A stretch of 64,000 bases of DNA. Source: Mycobacterium sp. D16R12. GTDB taxonomy: Bacteria > Actinomycetota > Actinomycetes > Mycobacteriales > Mycobacteriaceae. The position numbers and the translations under genes were made by a program. This document shows, in pieces, positions 18,587-27,013 of the stretch (its first letter is position 1; the number at the start of each line of letters is the position of its first letter). The stretch is from the NCBI RefSeq assembly GCF_002013465.1, contig NZ_MAFC01000031.1, forward strand, positions 1-64,000. Direction: 5' to 3'. The notes beneath the pieces were generated by a model, which searched no databases, was not told the DNA's origin, and saw nothing but the letters and a program-made list of their open reading frames with translations.

Positions 18587-19264
18587 ATGACATCAAACGA
18601 GCTGCCGGACTGGGACGCCTCATACCAAGGTAAGAGCGAGATCTTCCAGGGGGAGCCGCCGTGGAACATCGGCGAGCCGCAACCCGAGCTGGCCGCGCTG
18701 ATCGAGGCAGACAAGTTTCACGGCGACGTCCTCGACGTCGGATGCGGGCACGCCGAAACCTCGCTGCTGCTGGCCACGCAGGGCCACACCACCCTCGGCC
18801 TTGACCTGTCCCCCACCGCAATAGAGGCGGCACGGGCCGCGGCCGCCGAGCGCGGCCTGACCAACGCCAGCTTCCAGGTCGCCGATATCACCGATTTCTC
18901 CGGTTACGACGGCCGTTTCAACACCATCGTCGACAGCACGCTGTTCCACTCGATCCCCGTCGAGGCGCGCGAGGGCTACCAGCAGTCGATCTCTCGTGCG
19001 GCAGCACCGGATGCGTCGTACTACGTGCTGGTCTTCGCGGTCGGCGCCTTTCCGCCCGGGATCGGCCCCAACGCGGTCACCGAGGACGAGCTGCGCGCAG
19101 CGGTCGAGCCCTACTGGGTGATTGACGAGCTGCGTCCGGCATTCATCCACTCAAACATCCCCGCCGTCCTTCCGGGTGTCGACTTTCAGATGCCCGTATT
19201 CCACAAGGACGAGAAGGGGCGCAATAAGCAGCCCGCGTTCCTGCTCCAGGCGCACAAGGGCTAA
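18587..19264 (+). CDS. Class I SAM-dependent methyltransferase
   Basis: 225 aa, cytosolic. Motif I is VLDVGCGHAETS, followed by LGLDLSPTAIEAAR (acidic loop binding the ribose) and FNTIVDSTLFHSIP (post-motif strand). It has the methyltransferase-25 layout with an N-terminal cap (WDASYQGKSEIFQGEPPWNIG) as in TehB/thiopurine-methyltransferase-like enzymes that act on small molecules. ATG 18587 is chosen; ATG 18575 in the same frame is also possible, and the ribosome site is weak for both. The substrate is unknown. It is convergent with the MBL-fold gene, with 6 bp between stops. Confidence 0.82.
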   Translation: MTSNELPDWDASYQGKSEIFQGEPPWNIGEPQPELAALIEADKFHGDVLDVGCGHAETSLLLATQGHTTLGLDLSPTAIEAARAAAAERGLTNASFQVADITDFSGYDGRFNTIVDSTLFHSIPVEAREGYQQSISRAAAPDASYYVLVFAVGAFPPGIGPNAVTEDELRAAVEPYWVIDELRPAFIHSNIPAVLPGVDFQMPVFHKDEKGRNKQPAFLLQAHKG

Positions 19265-19270
19265 GAACGG

Positions 19271-20371
19271 CTAGGAAAGACGCCACCAGCCGTCGGGGGC
19301 GGCGGGCCGCTGCGCATCGGCCCGCTGCCCGGGCTTGGGCACCACGACCGTCACACCCTGCTCATCGGCGGCGGTAAGCACCCGCTCGATCGGCTCATCC
19401 CACGGATGCAGTGCCAGGTTGAACGTCGCCCAGTGAATGGGTAGCAGCGGCGCCTGGGAGGTCGCGAGATCCCGGTGAGTTTGGACGGCCTCTTCTGGAT
19501 TCATGTGGATATCCGGCCATTGGGTGTTGTAGGCCCCGACCGGCAACAGGGTGAGATCAAAAGGTCCGTAGGTTTCGCCAATGCCCCTGAACGCCTTGGT
19601 GTATCCGGTGTCGCCACCGAAGAACACCTTGTGCTTGGGCCCGGCGATGACCCAGGACGCCCACAGCGTGGTGTTGCGGGCAAGTGATCTGCCCGAGAAA
19701 TGCCGAGCCTGCGTGCAGGTGAGCGTGAGCTTGCCGAGCTGATGGCTCTGGTCCCAGTCGAGCTCGACGACCCGCGCCGGTGAGACACCCCAACCGCGCA
19801 GGTGCGCGCCGACCCCGAGCGGCACCACGAACACCGCGTTCTGGCTGCGGGTCAGCGCGATGATGGAGTCCATATCGAGATGGTCGTAGTGGTCGTGGCT
19901 GATCACCACCGCGTCCAACGCGGGTAACGCCGACAGCTCCAGGGGCACCGGGTGCTGACGGTGCGGCCCCACCGCACGGGAGGGCGAGCAGCGGTCGCTC
20001 CACACCGGGTCGGTGAGCACCCGATAGCCATCAACCTCCACGAGCACACTGGAATGCCCGAACCAGGTAACCGCTAAATCCGCTGGCGGACCGGCAAGTT
20101 CGGGGACCACGAGTGGTACCGCCCCTTTGGGGCTCCCGGCACCCTGCCGCGTCAGCAGACCGCGCAGCAGCGAGGTCGGATCCGCGTCAGGGACAAACTG
20201 CCGTGCGGGCTCGGCGTTGTGGAAGGAACCGTTCCGGTATTGCGGCGATCCCTCGGCCACCTCGGCGATGCGTTCCTTGCTGGCGCCCAGCGTCCGCGGG
20301 ACGTCACGCAGGGCGCGACCGATCCACGTCGACGCAAGAGCTGCGCCAGCGCCAACCCAGAGCGCCCGCAC
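19271..20371 (-). CDS. MBL-fold hydrolase, Rv0906-like (NAPE-PLD/UlaG-type)
   Basis: 366 aa. The metal site HxHxDH appears as SHDHYDHLD, with further ligands in CTQARHFSGR, FFGGDTGYTK and the late IHWATFNLALHPWDEP. This fits the lipoprotein/NAPE-phospholipase-D-like subgroup to which Rv0906 belongs. The N-terminus has a hydrophobic segment (LWVGAGAALASTWIG) that could be a signal or membrane anchor, so an envelope location is possible. GTG 20371 follows CAGGGAG, which lies in the last codons of echA6; the stop of echA6 is 2 bp away. The two genes are surely one operon, as in M. tuberculosis. Confidence 0.88.
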   Translation of the reverse strand: MRALWVGAGAALASTWIGRALRDVPRTLGASKERIAEVAEGSPQYRNGSFHNAEPARQFVPDADPTSLLRGLLTRQGAGSPKGAVPLVVPELAGPPADLAVTWFGHSSVLVEVDGYRVLTDPVWSDRCSPSRAVGPHRQHPVPLELSALPALDAVVISHDHYDHLDMDSIIALTRSQNAVFVVPLGVGAHLRGWGVSPARVVELDWDQSHQLGKLTLTCTQARHFSGRSLARNTTLWASWVIAGPKHKVFFGGDTGYTKAFRGIGETYGPFDLTLLPVGAYNTQWPDIHMNPEEAVQTHRDLATSQAPLLPIHWATFNLALHPWDEPIERVLTAADEQGVTVVVPKPGQRADAQRPAAPDGWWRLS

Positions 20372-20373
20372 GC

Positions 20374-21105
20374 TCAGGCTCCCTGAAAGTTGGGTGGACG
20401 CTTCTGGATTCGCGCGACCTGAGCCTCGATGATGTCTTGGCTGCTCCAGGCCTTGTCGAACAACACCTTGTGCTCGGGCAGCTGATCCTCGAACGCGCCG
20501 TCATCGTTGAGCACGCGCTTGGCGTGCTTGAGCGCCAGAGGCGCGAACCCGGCCAGCTCAGCCGCCCAGGCCTGCGCGTCGGCAAGCTCTCCGATGCGGT
20601 TGGCCAGTCCGGTCTGGAAGGCGGCCTGTGCGTCGAGCGGCTCGGCGGCCAGCAGCATGCCACGTGCGCGTCCGTATCCGACCAGCGAGGACAGTCGCCG
20701 GATGCTCCAGTTGTCCAGGGCGATACCGTATTTGGCAACCGGGAATTGGAAACGCGCGGTCTCGGAGACCACCCGCAGATCGGCCACCATCGACAGCATC
20801 ACACCGGCGCCGATGGCGGGGCCGTTGACGGCGGCGATAACCGGAATGTCCGCGGCGTCGACACTCCTGATCGAGTGCTGCCAGGCATCGGCGAACTTGT
20901 CGGGATCAGGAGCGCCGCTGGAAAGGTCGGCACCCGCGCAGAACGAAGTGCCCTGCCCGGTGATGACGATGACGCGAGCCGTTTCGGCGGCCTTGCGAAC
21001 CTCCTCGGCGAAGGCGAGCGCCAATTCGTAGGTCACCGCGTTGCGCCGTTCTGGGCGCTGCAGCTCAATGGTCGTGACGGGACCGTCGCTAGTTACACCG
21101 ATCAT
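20374..21105 (-). CDS. echA6: Crotonase-fold protein EchA6
   Basis: 243 aa, strongly like M. tuberculosis EchA6 (MIGVT start, LDNWSIRRLSSLVG, LAPLALKHAKRVLNDDGA, and an identical-looking KRPPNFQGA tail). The oxyanion-hole segment FCAGADLS and NGPAIGAGV are kept, but the two catalytic Glu residues of active hydratases are not present (QFPVAKYGIALDNW stands in that region). EchA6 is known as a non-catalytic acyl-CoA-binding shuttle feeding FAS-II/mycolic-acid synthesis and as the target of THPP compounds; this is transferred. ATG 21105 follows AGGGTGG. Only 15 bp separate it from the divergent gene start. Confidence 0.92.
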   Translation of the reverse strand: MIGVTSDGPVTTIELQRPERRNAVTYELALAFAEEVRKAAETARVIVITGQGTSFCAGADLSSGAPDPDKFADAWQHSIRSVDAADIPVIAAVNGPAIGAGVMLSMVADLRVVSETARFQFPVAKYGIALDNWSIRRLSSLVGYGRARGMLLAAEPLDAQAAFQTGLANRIGELADAQAWAAELAGFAPLALKHAKRVLNDDGAFEDQLPEHKVLFDKAWSSQDIIEAQVARIQKRPPNFQGA

Positions 21106-21120
21106 GGCAACCACCCTAAT

Positions 21121-22182
21121 ATGGCGCCCATGACTACCGTCGCCGTGATTGGTGGCGGGCAGGCCGGGATCGCGGCGGGATACTTCCTACGGCGGCGCGG
21201 CCTTGAGCCCGGCGACGGATTCGTCGTCCTCGATCACTCCCCCGGTCCCGGCGGGGCATGGCAATTCCGCTGGCCCACGTTGACGCTCGACAACACCAAC
21301 CGCATCTATCAATTGCCTGGACTGCCGTTCGACGAGACGGGCACCATCAGGGCGTCCACCGCCATGCCCCGGTACTTCGACGAGTACGAACATCGGTACG
21401 CCCTCGACGTCCATCGGCCTGTGCACGTGCGAGAGGTGCGGACGGTTTCCGGAGGGTTCTCGGTAGGAACATCCGCGGGCGAGTTCACCGTCCGCGGATT
21501 GATCAACGCGACGGGCACCTGGGACAAGCCGTTCATCCCCTTCGTTGCGGGCTCGGCCACCTTCGAGGGCCGTCAGCTGCACACCCACGACTACCGCACA
21601 CCGGAGGAATTCGCAGGCCAGCACGTGCTGGTGATCGGCGGTGGGGTGTCCGCTGTGCAGTTACTGGCCGAGATATCGACGGTCACACGCACGTCATGGG
21701 TGACCCGGCGCGAGCCGGTATTCGTCACTGATTTCACCGTCGATCGACTGCGTGCCGCGGTCGCCGGCGTCGACGAACGGTCGCGCCGCGGGGAGCCGCA
21801 ACACTCGGTGGTGTCCGCAACCGGACTGCCGTGGACCCCGGAGATCGCCGAGGCCTCACAACGCGGGGTGCTTGCTCGCCAGCCCATGTTCAGCCGCATC
21901 ACCCCGACCGGGGTCGCGTGGCCCGACGGCAGCACACTGGATGTCGACGTGATCCTGTGGTGCACCGGGTTCCGGCACGCGCTGGATCACTTGACGCCGC
22001 TGCACCTGCGCAACGGTCGCGGCGGCATCACCATGACTGGCCGGCTGCTCACTCAAGTCGCGGGACAGCCCGCCATTCATCTGCTGGGGTACGGGTCCTC
22101 CGCCAGCACCATCGGCGCCAACCGGGCGTCGCGTGCCGCCGTGGTCGAGCTGATGAACTACTTAGAAGGACGTGCTGCCTGA
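21121..22182 (+). CDS. FAD/NAD(P)H-dependent oxidoreductase (CzcO/monooxygenase-like)
   Basis: 353 aa. There are two Rossmann nucleotide sites: VAVIGGGQAGIAAGYFL near the N-terminus for FAD and VLVIGGGVSAVQLLAEI at about 180 for NADPH. The intervening GLINATGTWDKPF motif and the late DVILWCTGFRHALDHL are typical of flavoprotein monooxygenase-like proteins (COG2072). The substrate is unknown. ATG 21121 or ATG 21130 both fit. With a start only 15 or 24 bp from the divergent echA6 start, the messages are probably leaderless or begin inside the opposing gene. Its last 21 bp overlap the convergent exported-protein gene. Confidence 0.85.
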   Translation: MAPMTTVAVIGGGQAGIAAGYFLRRRGLEPGDGFVVLDHSPGPGGAWQFRWPTLTLDNTNRIYQLPGLPFDETGTIRASTAMPRYFDEYEHRYALDVHRPVHVREVRTVSGGFSVGTSAGEFTVRGLINATGTWDKPFIPFVAGSATFEGRQLHTHDYRTPEEFAGQHVLVIGGGVSAVQLLAEISTVTRTSWVTRREPVFVTDFTVDRLRAAVAGVDERSRRGEPQHSVVSATGLPWTPEIAEASQRGVLARQPMFSRITPTGVAWPDGSTLDVDVILWCTGFRHALDHLTPLHLRNGRGGITMTGRLLTQVAGQPAIHLLGYGSSASTIGANRASRAAVVELMNYLEGRAA

Positions 22183-22788
22183 GGGCTGCAGCACGAAACC
22201 GTGCTTCTGATCGCCCATGCTCACCTGGCAGGCGGTCAGGCTGCCCGCGCCGACGGCACATGTCACATTGCCGTAGGTGAGCTTCTGTCCGACGTTGAGC
22301 ACGGGCGCCTCGGGTTTGGTGCCGCAGGACCAGGCACCCTTGCTGATCTCGAACGCGCCATCGCCCTTCTGCGCGACGGTACCCATCGGACAGGTCCCCA
22401 CACCCGGAATGTTCACGCCGCCCAGCCCCGGTACGTTCGCGCTCGCACCGCCGACACCGGGCACGTTCGGCGCGCTCTGAGCATCTCCGGGAATCCCGGG
22501 GACGGAACCGTCACAGCTCAGACGTTGACGTGAGGTGGGTGTGATGTTGGCCGAGGCGCGGAACATACAGCCGATTCCATCGGGGGTGGAGAAATGGATC
22601 GACCGCACCGAGGAGTTCTCGTTGGTGACGAAGTACCCGTCGGGTGCCACCGCGGCGAACCCGTTCAGATCGGGGAATGCGGGATCGGCGTGAGCGAGTA
22701 CCGCGCCCCCGGAAAGCAGCCCCAGACCAAGCACGGCGCATACGCCAGCAACGTAGGAAACCAGCTTTACAGGTACTGTTTTTGACAT
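22162..22788 (-). CDS. Conserved exported protein with glycine-rich repeat
   Basis: 208 aa from ATG 22788, which follows GAAGG at seven bases. The signal peptide (hydrophobic AGVCAVLGLGLLSGGAVLA) ends AHADP. The mature part has an N-terminal block (FVTNENSSVRSIHFSTPDG) and four or more Cys residues. A central NVPGVGG/NVPGLGG/NIPGVG repeat is followed by a C-terminal block with CPMGTVAQ and GNVTCAVGAGSLTACQV. Such proteins are common in mycobacteria with unknown function; disulfides are likely. I do not know its role. Confidence 0.75.
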   Translation of the reverse strand: MSKTVPVKLVSYVAGVCAVLGLGLLSGGAVLAHADPAFPDLNGFAAVAPDGYFVTNENSSVRSIHFSTPDGIGCMFRASANITPTSRQRLSCDGSVPGIPGDAQSAPNVPGVGGASANVPGLGGVNIPGVGTCPMGTVAQKGDGAFEISKGAWSCGTKPEAPVLNVGQKLTYGNVTCAVGAGSLTACQVSMGDQKHGFVLQPSGSTSF

Positions 22789-22899
22789 GCGCAAGCCTTC
22801 GGTATGGGACGCCGGGTTATCAGCTTTCATGATACTGGCGACTCACGGGACCGCACCGGTGTCGGCAGATGGAAGGTTTTGAGCGTCACATCGGGCAAG

Positions 22900-23643
22900 A
22901 TGGCAGGCATGCCTGATGGACTTCGCGCGAGCGGCTCATCACCAGACGCCGGGCACGCCTCCCCGCGCGTATTAGTGGTCGATGACGACGCTGATGTGCT
23001 CGCCTCGCTGGAGCGCGGCCTGCGTCTCTCCGGTTTCGAGGTGAACACCGCCAGCGACGGCGCCGAAGCGCTGCGCAGCGCCACCGAGCATCGCCCCGAC
23101 GCGATCGTGCTCGATATCAACATGCCCGTCCTCGACGGTGTCAGCGTGGTGACAGCGCTGCGCGCGATGGACAACGACGTGCCGGTGTGCGTGCTGTCCG
23201 CGCGCACTTCGGTGGACGACCGGGTCGCGGGCCTTGAGGCGGGCGCCGACGACTACCTGACCAAGCCGTTCGTACTCGCCGAGCTGGTGGCCCGGGTGAA
23301 AGCACTGCTACGCCGCCGCGGCTCGGTGGCCACCTCGTCCACCGAGACCATCACCGTCGGCCCCCTCGAGGTCGAGATCCCCGGGCGGCGTGCCCGCATC
23401 AACGGTGTCGAGGTCGACCTCACCAAGCGCGAGTTCGATCTGCTGGCCGTGCTGGCCGAACACAAGACCGCGGTGTTGTCCCGCGCCCAGCTGCTGGAGC
23501 TGGTGTGGGGATACGACTTCGCCGCCGATACCAATGTCGTCGACGTGTTCATCGGCTACCTGCGCCGCAAGCTGGAGACCAGTGGCGCGCCTCGCCTGCT
23601 GCACACCGTGCGCGGCGTCGGGTTCGTGCTGCGGTCCCAGTAG
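22900..23643 (+). CDS. prrA: Response regulator PrrA
   Basis: 247-aa OmpR/PhoB-type regulator. The receiver domain (about 20-135) has the acidic pair VVDDDADV, phosphoacceptor Asp72 (IVLDINMP), and the Ser/Thr and Lys switch residues in VLSART and LTKPF. The C-terminal winged helix carries LTKREFDLLAVLAEH and VVDVFIGYLRRKLE. Agreement with M. tuberculosis PrrA is almost complete as recalled. PrrA-PrrB controls early intracellular adaptation and responses to nitrogen, ammonium and oxygen signals in mycobacteria. The ATG at 22900 (MAGMPDG) matches the known N-terminus (MGGM). prrB follows after 5 bp. Confidence 0.96.
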   Translation: MAGMPDGLRASGSSPDAGHASPRVLVVDDDADVLASLERGLRLSGFEVNTASDGAEALRSATEHRPDAIVLDINMPVLDGVSVVTALRAMDNDVPVCVLSARTSVDDRVAGLEAGADDYLTKPFVLAELVARVKALLRRRGSVATSSTETITVGPLEVEIPGRRARINGVEVDLTKREFDLLAVLAEHKTAVLSRAQLLELVWGYDFAADTNVVDVFIGYLRRKLETSGAPRLLHTVRGVGFVLRSQ

Positions 23644-23648
23644 CCAGG

Positions 23649-25064
23649 ATGAGCCGCTCGCGCGAAGACCAACAATCCCGCATCCCCACTCCCAGCAAGC
23701 ACCGCAGCCAGCGGATCACCGACCTGGCGTACCGACTGTTGGAAAGGCCCATGCGGGTCTTCTCACTGCGCACCCTTGTCGCCATCGCCGCACTGGGCGT
23801 GATGGTGCTCGTGGTCACGCTCGGCACCTGGGTGTGGCTGGGTGTCGAGGATGACCAGAACAGCCAGCTGGATCGTCGGCTGGACTCGGTGTCCAGCCTC
23901 GGTGCCGTCTCGAGTCTGCTGAATTCGGTGATCAGTTCCGAGGCGAAGATCGACACCCCCGACGGCCTGGTGCTCACCGCCCGCGTGGCGGGGCTGACCA
24001 AGTCCATCCCCAGTGAAGTGGAACTACCACTACTGGACCCCGGCTATGCCAACACCACGATCAACGGCGTCGAATACCGGGTCCGCTCGTTCATCGCCCC
24101 CGGCAACATCCCTGTCGCGGTCGGCGCCCCGATCGCCGAGACACAGCGGCAGATCGACCGGTACCACATACGCATCCTCGCGATCTGTGGCGGCGTGCTG
24201 ATCGGAACCGTGATAGTGGGCTGGGTGATATCTCTCATCGTGGTGAGCCCCTTCCGGCTGCTGGCGCAGCAGGCCCGCCTGATCAACGCGCAATCCAACC
24301 CCGATGACGTGAACGTGCGCGGCGTACGCGAGGCCGTCGAGATCTCCGAGGCCGTCGAGGGCATGCTCGAACGCATCAACACCGAGCAGGAAAAGACCAA
24401 GGCGGCCCTCGAAACCGCGCGCGACTTCTCCGCGGTGGCCTCCCATGAACTGCGCACTCCGCTCACCGCGATGCGGACCAACCTCGAGGTACTCACCACA
24501 CTCAACCTCAGCGAGGACCAGCGTGCCGAGATCCTCGAGGAAACCGTTCGCACCCAAACTCGCATCGAGGCAACGCTTTCCGCGCTCGAGAGACTCGCAC
24601 AGGGCGACCTGACCACCGAGGATGACCACGTACCGGTCGATATCACCGAGCTACTGGACCGTGCCGCGCATGACGCCGACCGTAGCTATCCGAATGTCGA
24701 GGTTTCCCTAGTTCCCTCGTCGACCATCTTGATGTTGGGGCTGCCCGCGGGGCTGCGCCTGGTGATCGACAATGCGATCAAGAACGCGGTCCGGCACGGC
24801 GGCGCGTCAGAGGTTCGACTCTCCGCGATCAGCACAGTGCACGGTGTGGAGATCGCGATTGACGACAATGGCACCGGCATCCCAGAGGCCGAGCGGGAGA
24901 TCGTCTTCGAACGGTTCTCACGCGGCTCCACCGCATCGCACACCGGCTCCGGACTGGGCCTGGCGCTGGTCGCTCAGCAGGCCGAACTCCACGGCGGCAC
25001 AGCCGCTTTGGAGTGCAGCCCGCTGGGAGGCGCAAGACTGGTGCTGCGCCTCCCCGGGCATTAG
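23649..25064 (+). CDS. prrB: Sensor histidine kinase PrrB
   Basis: 471 aa. Two membrane helices (about 43-68 and 177-200) flank a periplasmic sensor. They are followed by a HAMP linker, the DHp domain with phosphoacceptor His266 in SHELRTPLTAMRTN, and the HATPase domain with the N box (LVIDNAIKNAVRHGG), DDNGTGIP and GSGLGLALV. It partners PrrA, with a 5-bp gap and the same transcript. The N-terminal cytosolic tail before helix 1 is longer than in M. tuberculosis PrrB (446 aa, recalled) and rich in Ser/Arg. ATG 23649 follows a weak CCAGG. Confidence 0.95.
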   Translation: MSRSREDQQSRIPTPSKHRSQRITDLAYRLLERPMRVFSLRTLVAIAALGVMVLVVTLGTWVWLGVEDDQNSQLDRRLDSVSSLGAVSSLLNSVISSEAKIDTPDGLVLTARVAGLTKSIPSEVELPLLDPGYANTTINGVEYRVRSFIAPGNIPVAVGAPIAETQRQIDRYHIRILAICGGVLIGTVIVGWVISLIVVSPFRLLAQQARLINAQSNPDDVNVRGVREAVEISEAVEGMLERINTEQEKTKAALETARDFSAVASHELRTPLTAMRTNLEVLTTLNLSEDQRAEILEETVRTQTRIEATLSALERLAQGDLTTEDDHVPVDITELLDRAAHDADRSYPNVEVSLVPSSTILMLGLPAGLRLVIDNAIKNAVRHGGASEVRLSAISTVHGVEIAIDDNGTGIPEAEREIVFERFSRGSTASHTGSGLGLALVAQQAELHGGTAALECSPLGGARLVLRLPGH

Positions 25065-25066
25065 TC

Positions 25067-25426
25067 CTAGCGCGCGCCGAGCAGGTCGATCACGAACACC
25101 AGCGTCTTGCCTGACAGCTGGTGCCCGGCGCCCGCCTCGCCGTAGGCCTGCGCCGGCGGCACGGTGAGCTGACGACGGCCGCCGACCTTCATGCCGGGAA
25201 TGCCGTCCTGCCAGCCCTGAATGAGTGCGCCGAGCGGGAATTCGATGGACTCGCCACGGTTCCACGAGCTGTCGAACTCTTCGCCGCTCTCGAACTCGAC
25301 TCCGACGTAGTGAACGTTGACGACAGATCCGGGCGCAGCCTCGGCGCCGTCACCGACGGTGATGTCCTTGACGACCAGTTCGGTGGGTGCTGGACCTGGC
25401 TGAAAATCAATCTCGGGTTTCGTCAT
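25067..25426 (-). CDS. FKBP-type peptidyl-prolyl cis-trans isomerase
   Basis: 119 aa, a single FKBP domain without a signal peptide, so probably cytosolic. Active-site features are VNVHYVGVEFESGEEFDSSW (Tyr, Phe and Asp of the pocket), the WQDGIPGM segment and PPAQAYGEAG. It speeds proline isomerisation during protein folding. ATG 25426 follows AAGGTCG. Its stop is 2 bp from the prrB stop (convergent), and its start is 23 bp from the divergent oxidoreductase. Confidence 0.93.
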   Translation of the reverse strand: MTKPEIDFQPGPAPTELVVKDITVGDGAEAAPGSVVNVHYVGVEFESGEEFDSSWNRGESIEFPLGALIQGWQDGIPGMKVGGRRQLTVPPAQAYGEAGAGHQLSGKTLVFVIDLLGAR

Positions 25427-25449
25427 GGGATCGACCTTATCGTTAGGTC

Positions 25450-26907
25450 ATGACCGATAGGTATGACACCGTAATCGTCGGTGGCGGGCACAATGCCTTG
25501 ACCGCCGCGGCGTATCTGGCGCGCGCGGGCAAGCGGGTACTACTCCTGGAGCGGCTCGACGTGCTCGGCGGTGCGGCGATCTCGGCGCCGGCATTCGACG
25601 GCGTGGACGCCCGATTGTCGCGCTACTCGTATCTGGTGAGTCTGCTTCCGCGCCGGATCATCGACGACCTGGGCCTTTCGGTGCGGCTGGTGCGACGCAA
25701 GTACGCGTCGTACACACCGGACCCATCGACCGGCGGCCGGAGCGGATTCCTCGCCCGCCCAGACGATTTCGCCGATTTCGGGGCGCTGTGCGCCTCGGTG
25801 ACAGAGCCGGTGTGGGATTCGATGCTCGGGCCGCTGCCCACCCGCAAGCAACTGCGCACCGGCGCCTGGTCCGAGCTGATCGAGACGCCCATCGGCGAGG
25901 TGATCCGTGCGGCCACACCCGATGACCTCCAACGCGGGGTCCTCCTGACGGACGCGCTCATCGGGACATTCGCCGGCGCCGATGACCCATCGCTGCAACA
26001 GAACATCTGCTTCCTCTATCACCAGATGAATCCCTGGGACGTTCCCATCGGCGGCATGGGCGCCGTCACCGCCTCCCTGGAATCCGCAGCGCGCCGTCAC
26101 GGTGCCGAATTGCGCACCGGAGCAGAGGTTTTGACCGTCAGTCCCGACGGTGAGGTGCGCTACCGGATCGGCGACGATGAGCATATCGCCATCGGTGAAC
26201 ATGTTCTCAGTGGTGTCACGCCCGCAGTACTGGCCCAGCTGCTCGGGCAAGATCCGCCGGATGGGCAGCCGGGAGCACAGGTCAAGGTGAACCTTCTACT
26301 GCGGCGGCTTCCGCGGCTGCGCGACGAGAAGGTCACGCCGGAGCAGGCTTTCGGCGGAACCTTCCACATCAACGAGACCTACACCCAGCTGGACAATGCC
26401 TACCGAAAGGCGCTGGCAGGCGGCATCCCAGATCCGTTGCCGTGTGAGATCTACTGCCATTCGCTGGCCGATCCCAGCATCCTGTCGCCGGAGCTGCGGG
26501 CATCCGGGGCGCAGACGTTGACGGTGTTCGGATTGCACACTCCGCATGGGTTGACGGCAACCCGCGAGGAATTGCAGGCCGCCGTGCTCGCATCGCTGAA
26601 CTCGGTACTGGCCGAGCCGATCACCGATGTGGTGGCCACCGACTCCCAAGGCAACCCGTGTATCGAGACCAAGACCACCGCCGACTTGGAGCACGCCCTC
26701 GGCATGACGGCGGGAAACATCTTTCACGGCGGATTGCACTGGCCGTTCGCAGAGGATGACGAGCCGTTGGATACACCCGCGCGCCGCTGGGGCGTGGCCA
26801 CCGACCACGATCGGATTCTTCTCTGTGGCTCGGGTTCCCGCCGAGGGGGCGGGGTATCGGGGCTCGGCGGATACCACGCCGCGATGGCGGTGTTGGAGGC
26901 GCGCTGA
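25450..26907 (+). CDS. Phytoene-desaturase-like FAD oxidoreductase (Rv0897c-like)
   Basis: 485 aa. The N-terminal dinucleotide site VIVGGGHNALTAAAYLARAG and the following LLERLDVLGGAA mark the COG1233 amine-oxidase/phytoene-dehydrogenase superfamily. The C-terminal FAD-closing segment ILLCGSGSRRGGGVSGLGGY is intact. The M. tuberculosis equivalent is probably Rv0897c, which lies near gltA2 in the same way. The substrate is unknown; carotenoid desaturation is not implied because no other carotenoid genes are near. ATG 25450 follows TTAGGTC. Cytosolic or membrane-peripheral. Confidence 0.87.
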   Translation: MTDRYDTVIVGGGHNALTAAAYLARAGKRVLLLERLDVLGGAAISAPAFDGVDARLSRYSYLVSLLPRRIIDDLGLSVRLVRRKYASYTPDPSTGGRSGFLARPDDFADFGALCASVTEPVWDSMLGPLPTRKQLRTGAWSELIETPIGEVIRAATPDDLQRGVLLTDALIGTFAGADDPSLQQNICFLYHQMNPWDVPIGGMGAVTASLESAARRHGAELRTGAEVLTVSPDGEVRYRIGDDEHIAIGEHVLSGVTPAVLAQLLGQDPPDGQPGAQVKVNLLLRRLPRLRDEKVTPEQAFGGTFHINETYTQLDNAYRKALAGGIPDPLPCEIYCHSLADPSILSPELRASGAQTLTVFGLHTPHGLTATREELQAAVLASLNSVLAEPITDVVATDSQGNPCIETKTTADLEHALGMTAGNIFHGGLHWPFAEDDEPLDTPARRWGVATDHDRILLCGSGSRRGGGVSGLGGYHAAMAVLEAR

Positions 26908-26952
26908 TCTGTCCAATGACAGGTTTTCGACACCGACTGAACGCGGGTAACC

Positions 26953-27002
26953 GGCCAGGCATGACATGCTTCGGCCATACCCCTGAGGCCAGGCAACGGC
27001 CT
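26953..27002. terminator. Two short hairpins downstream of the Rv0897c-like gene
   Basis: GGCC-AG-GCATG-A-CATGC-TTC-GGCC (26953-26976) and AGGCC-N7-GGCCT (26986-27002) lie between the oxidoreductase stop and the HEPN-like gene. They could form a tandem terminator. No T-run is present, and pairing of the first is interrupted, so support is modest. Confidence 0.35.
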
Positions 27003-27013
27003 AGCTTCCGTTG

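Noticed and set aside
25450..26907. Carotenoid biosynthesis gene (phytoene desaturase)
   Set aside because: Only the general flavoprotein fold is shared; there is no phytoene synthase, cyclase or other crt gene nearby, and the neighbourhood fits Rv0897c.
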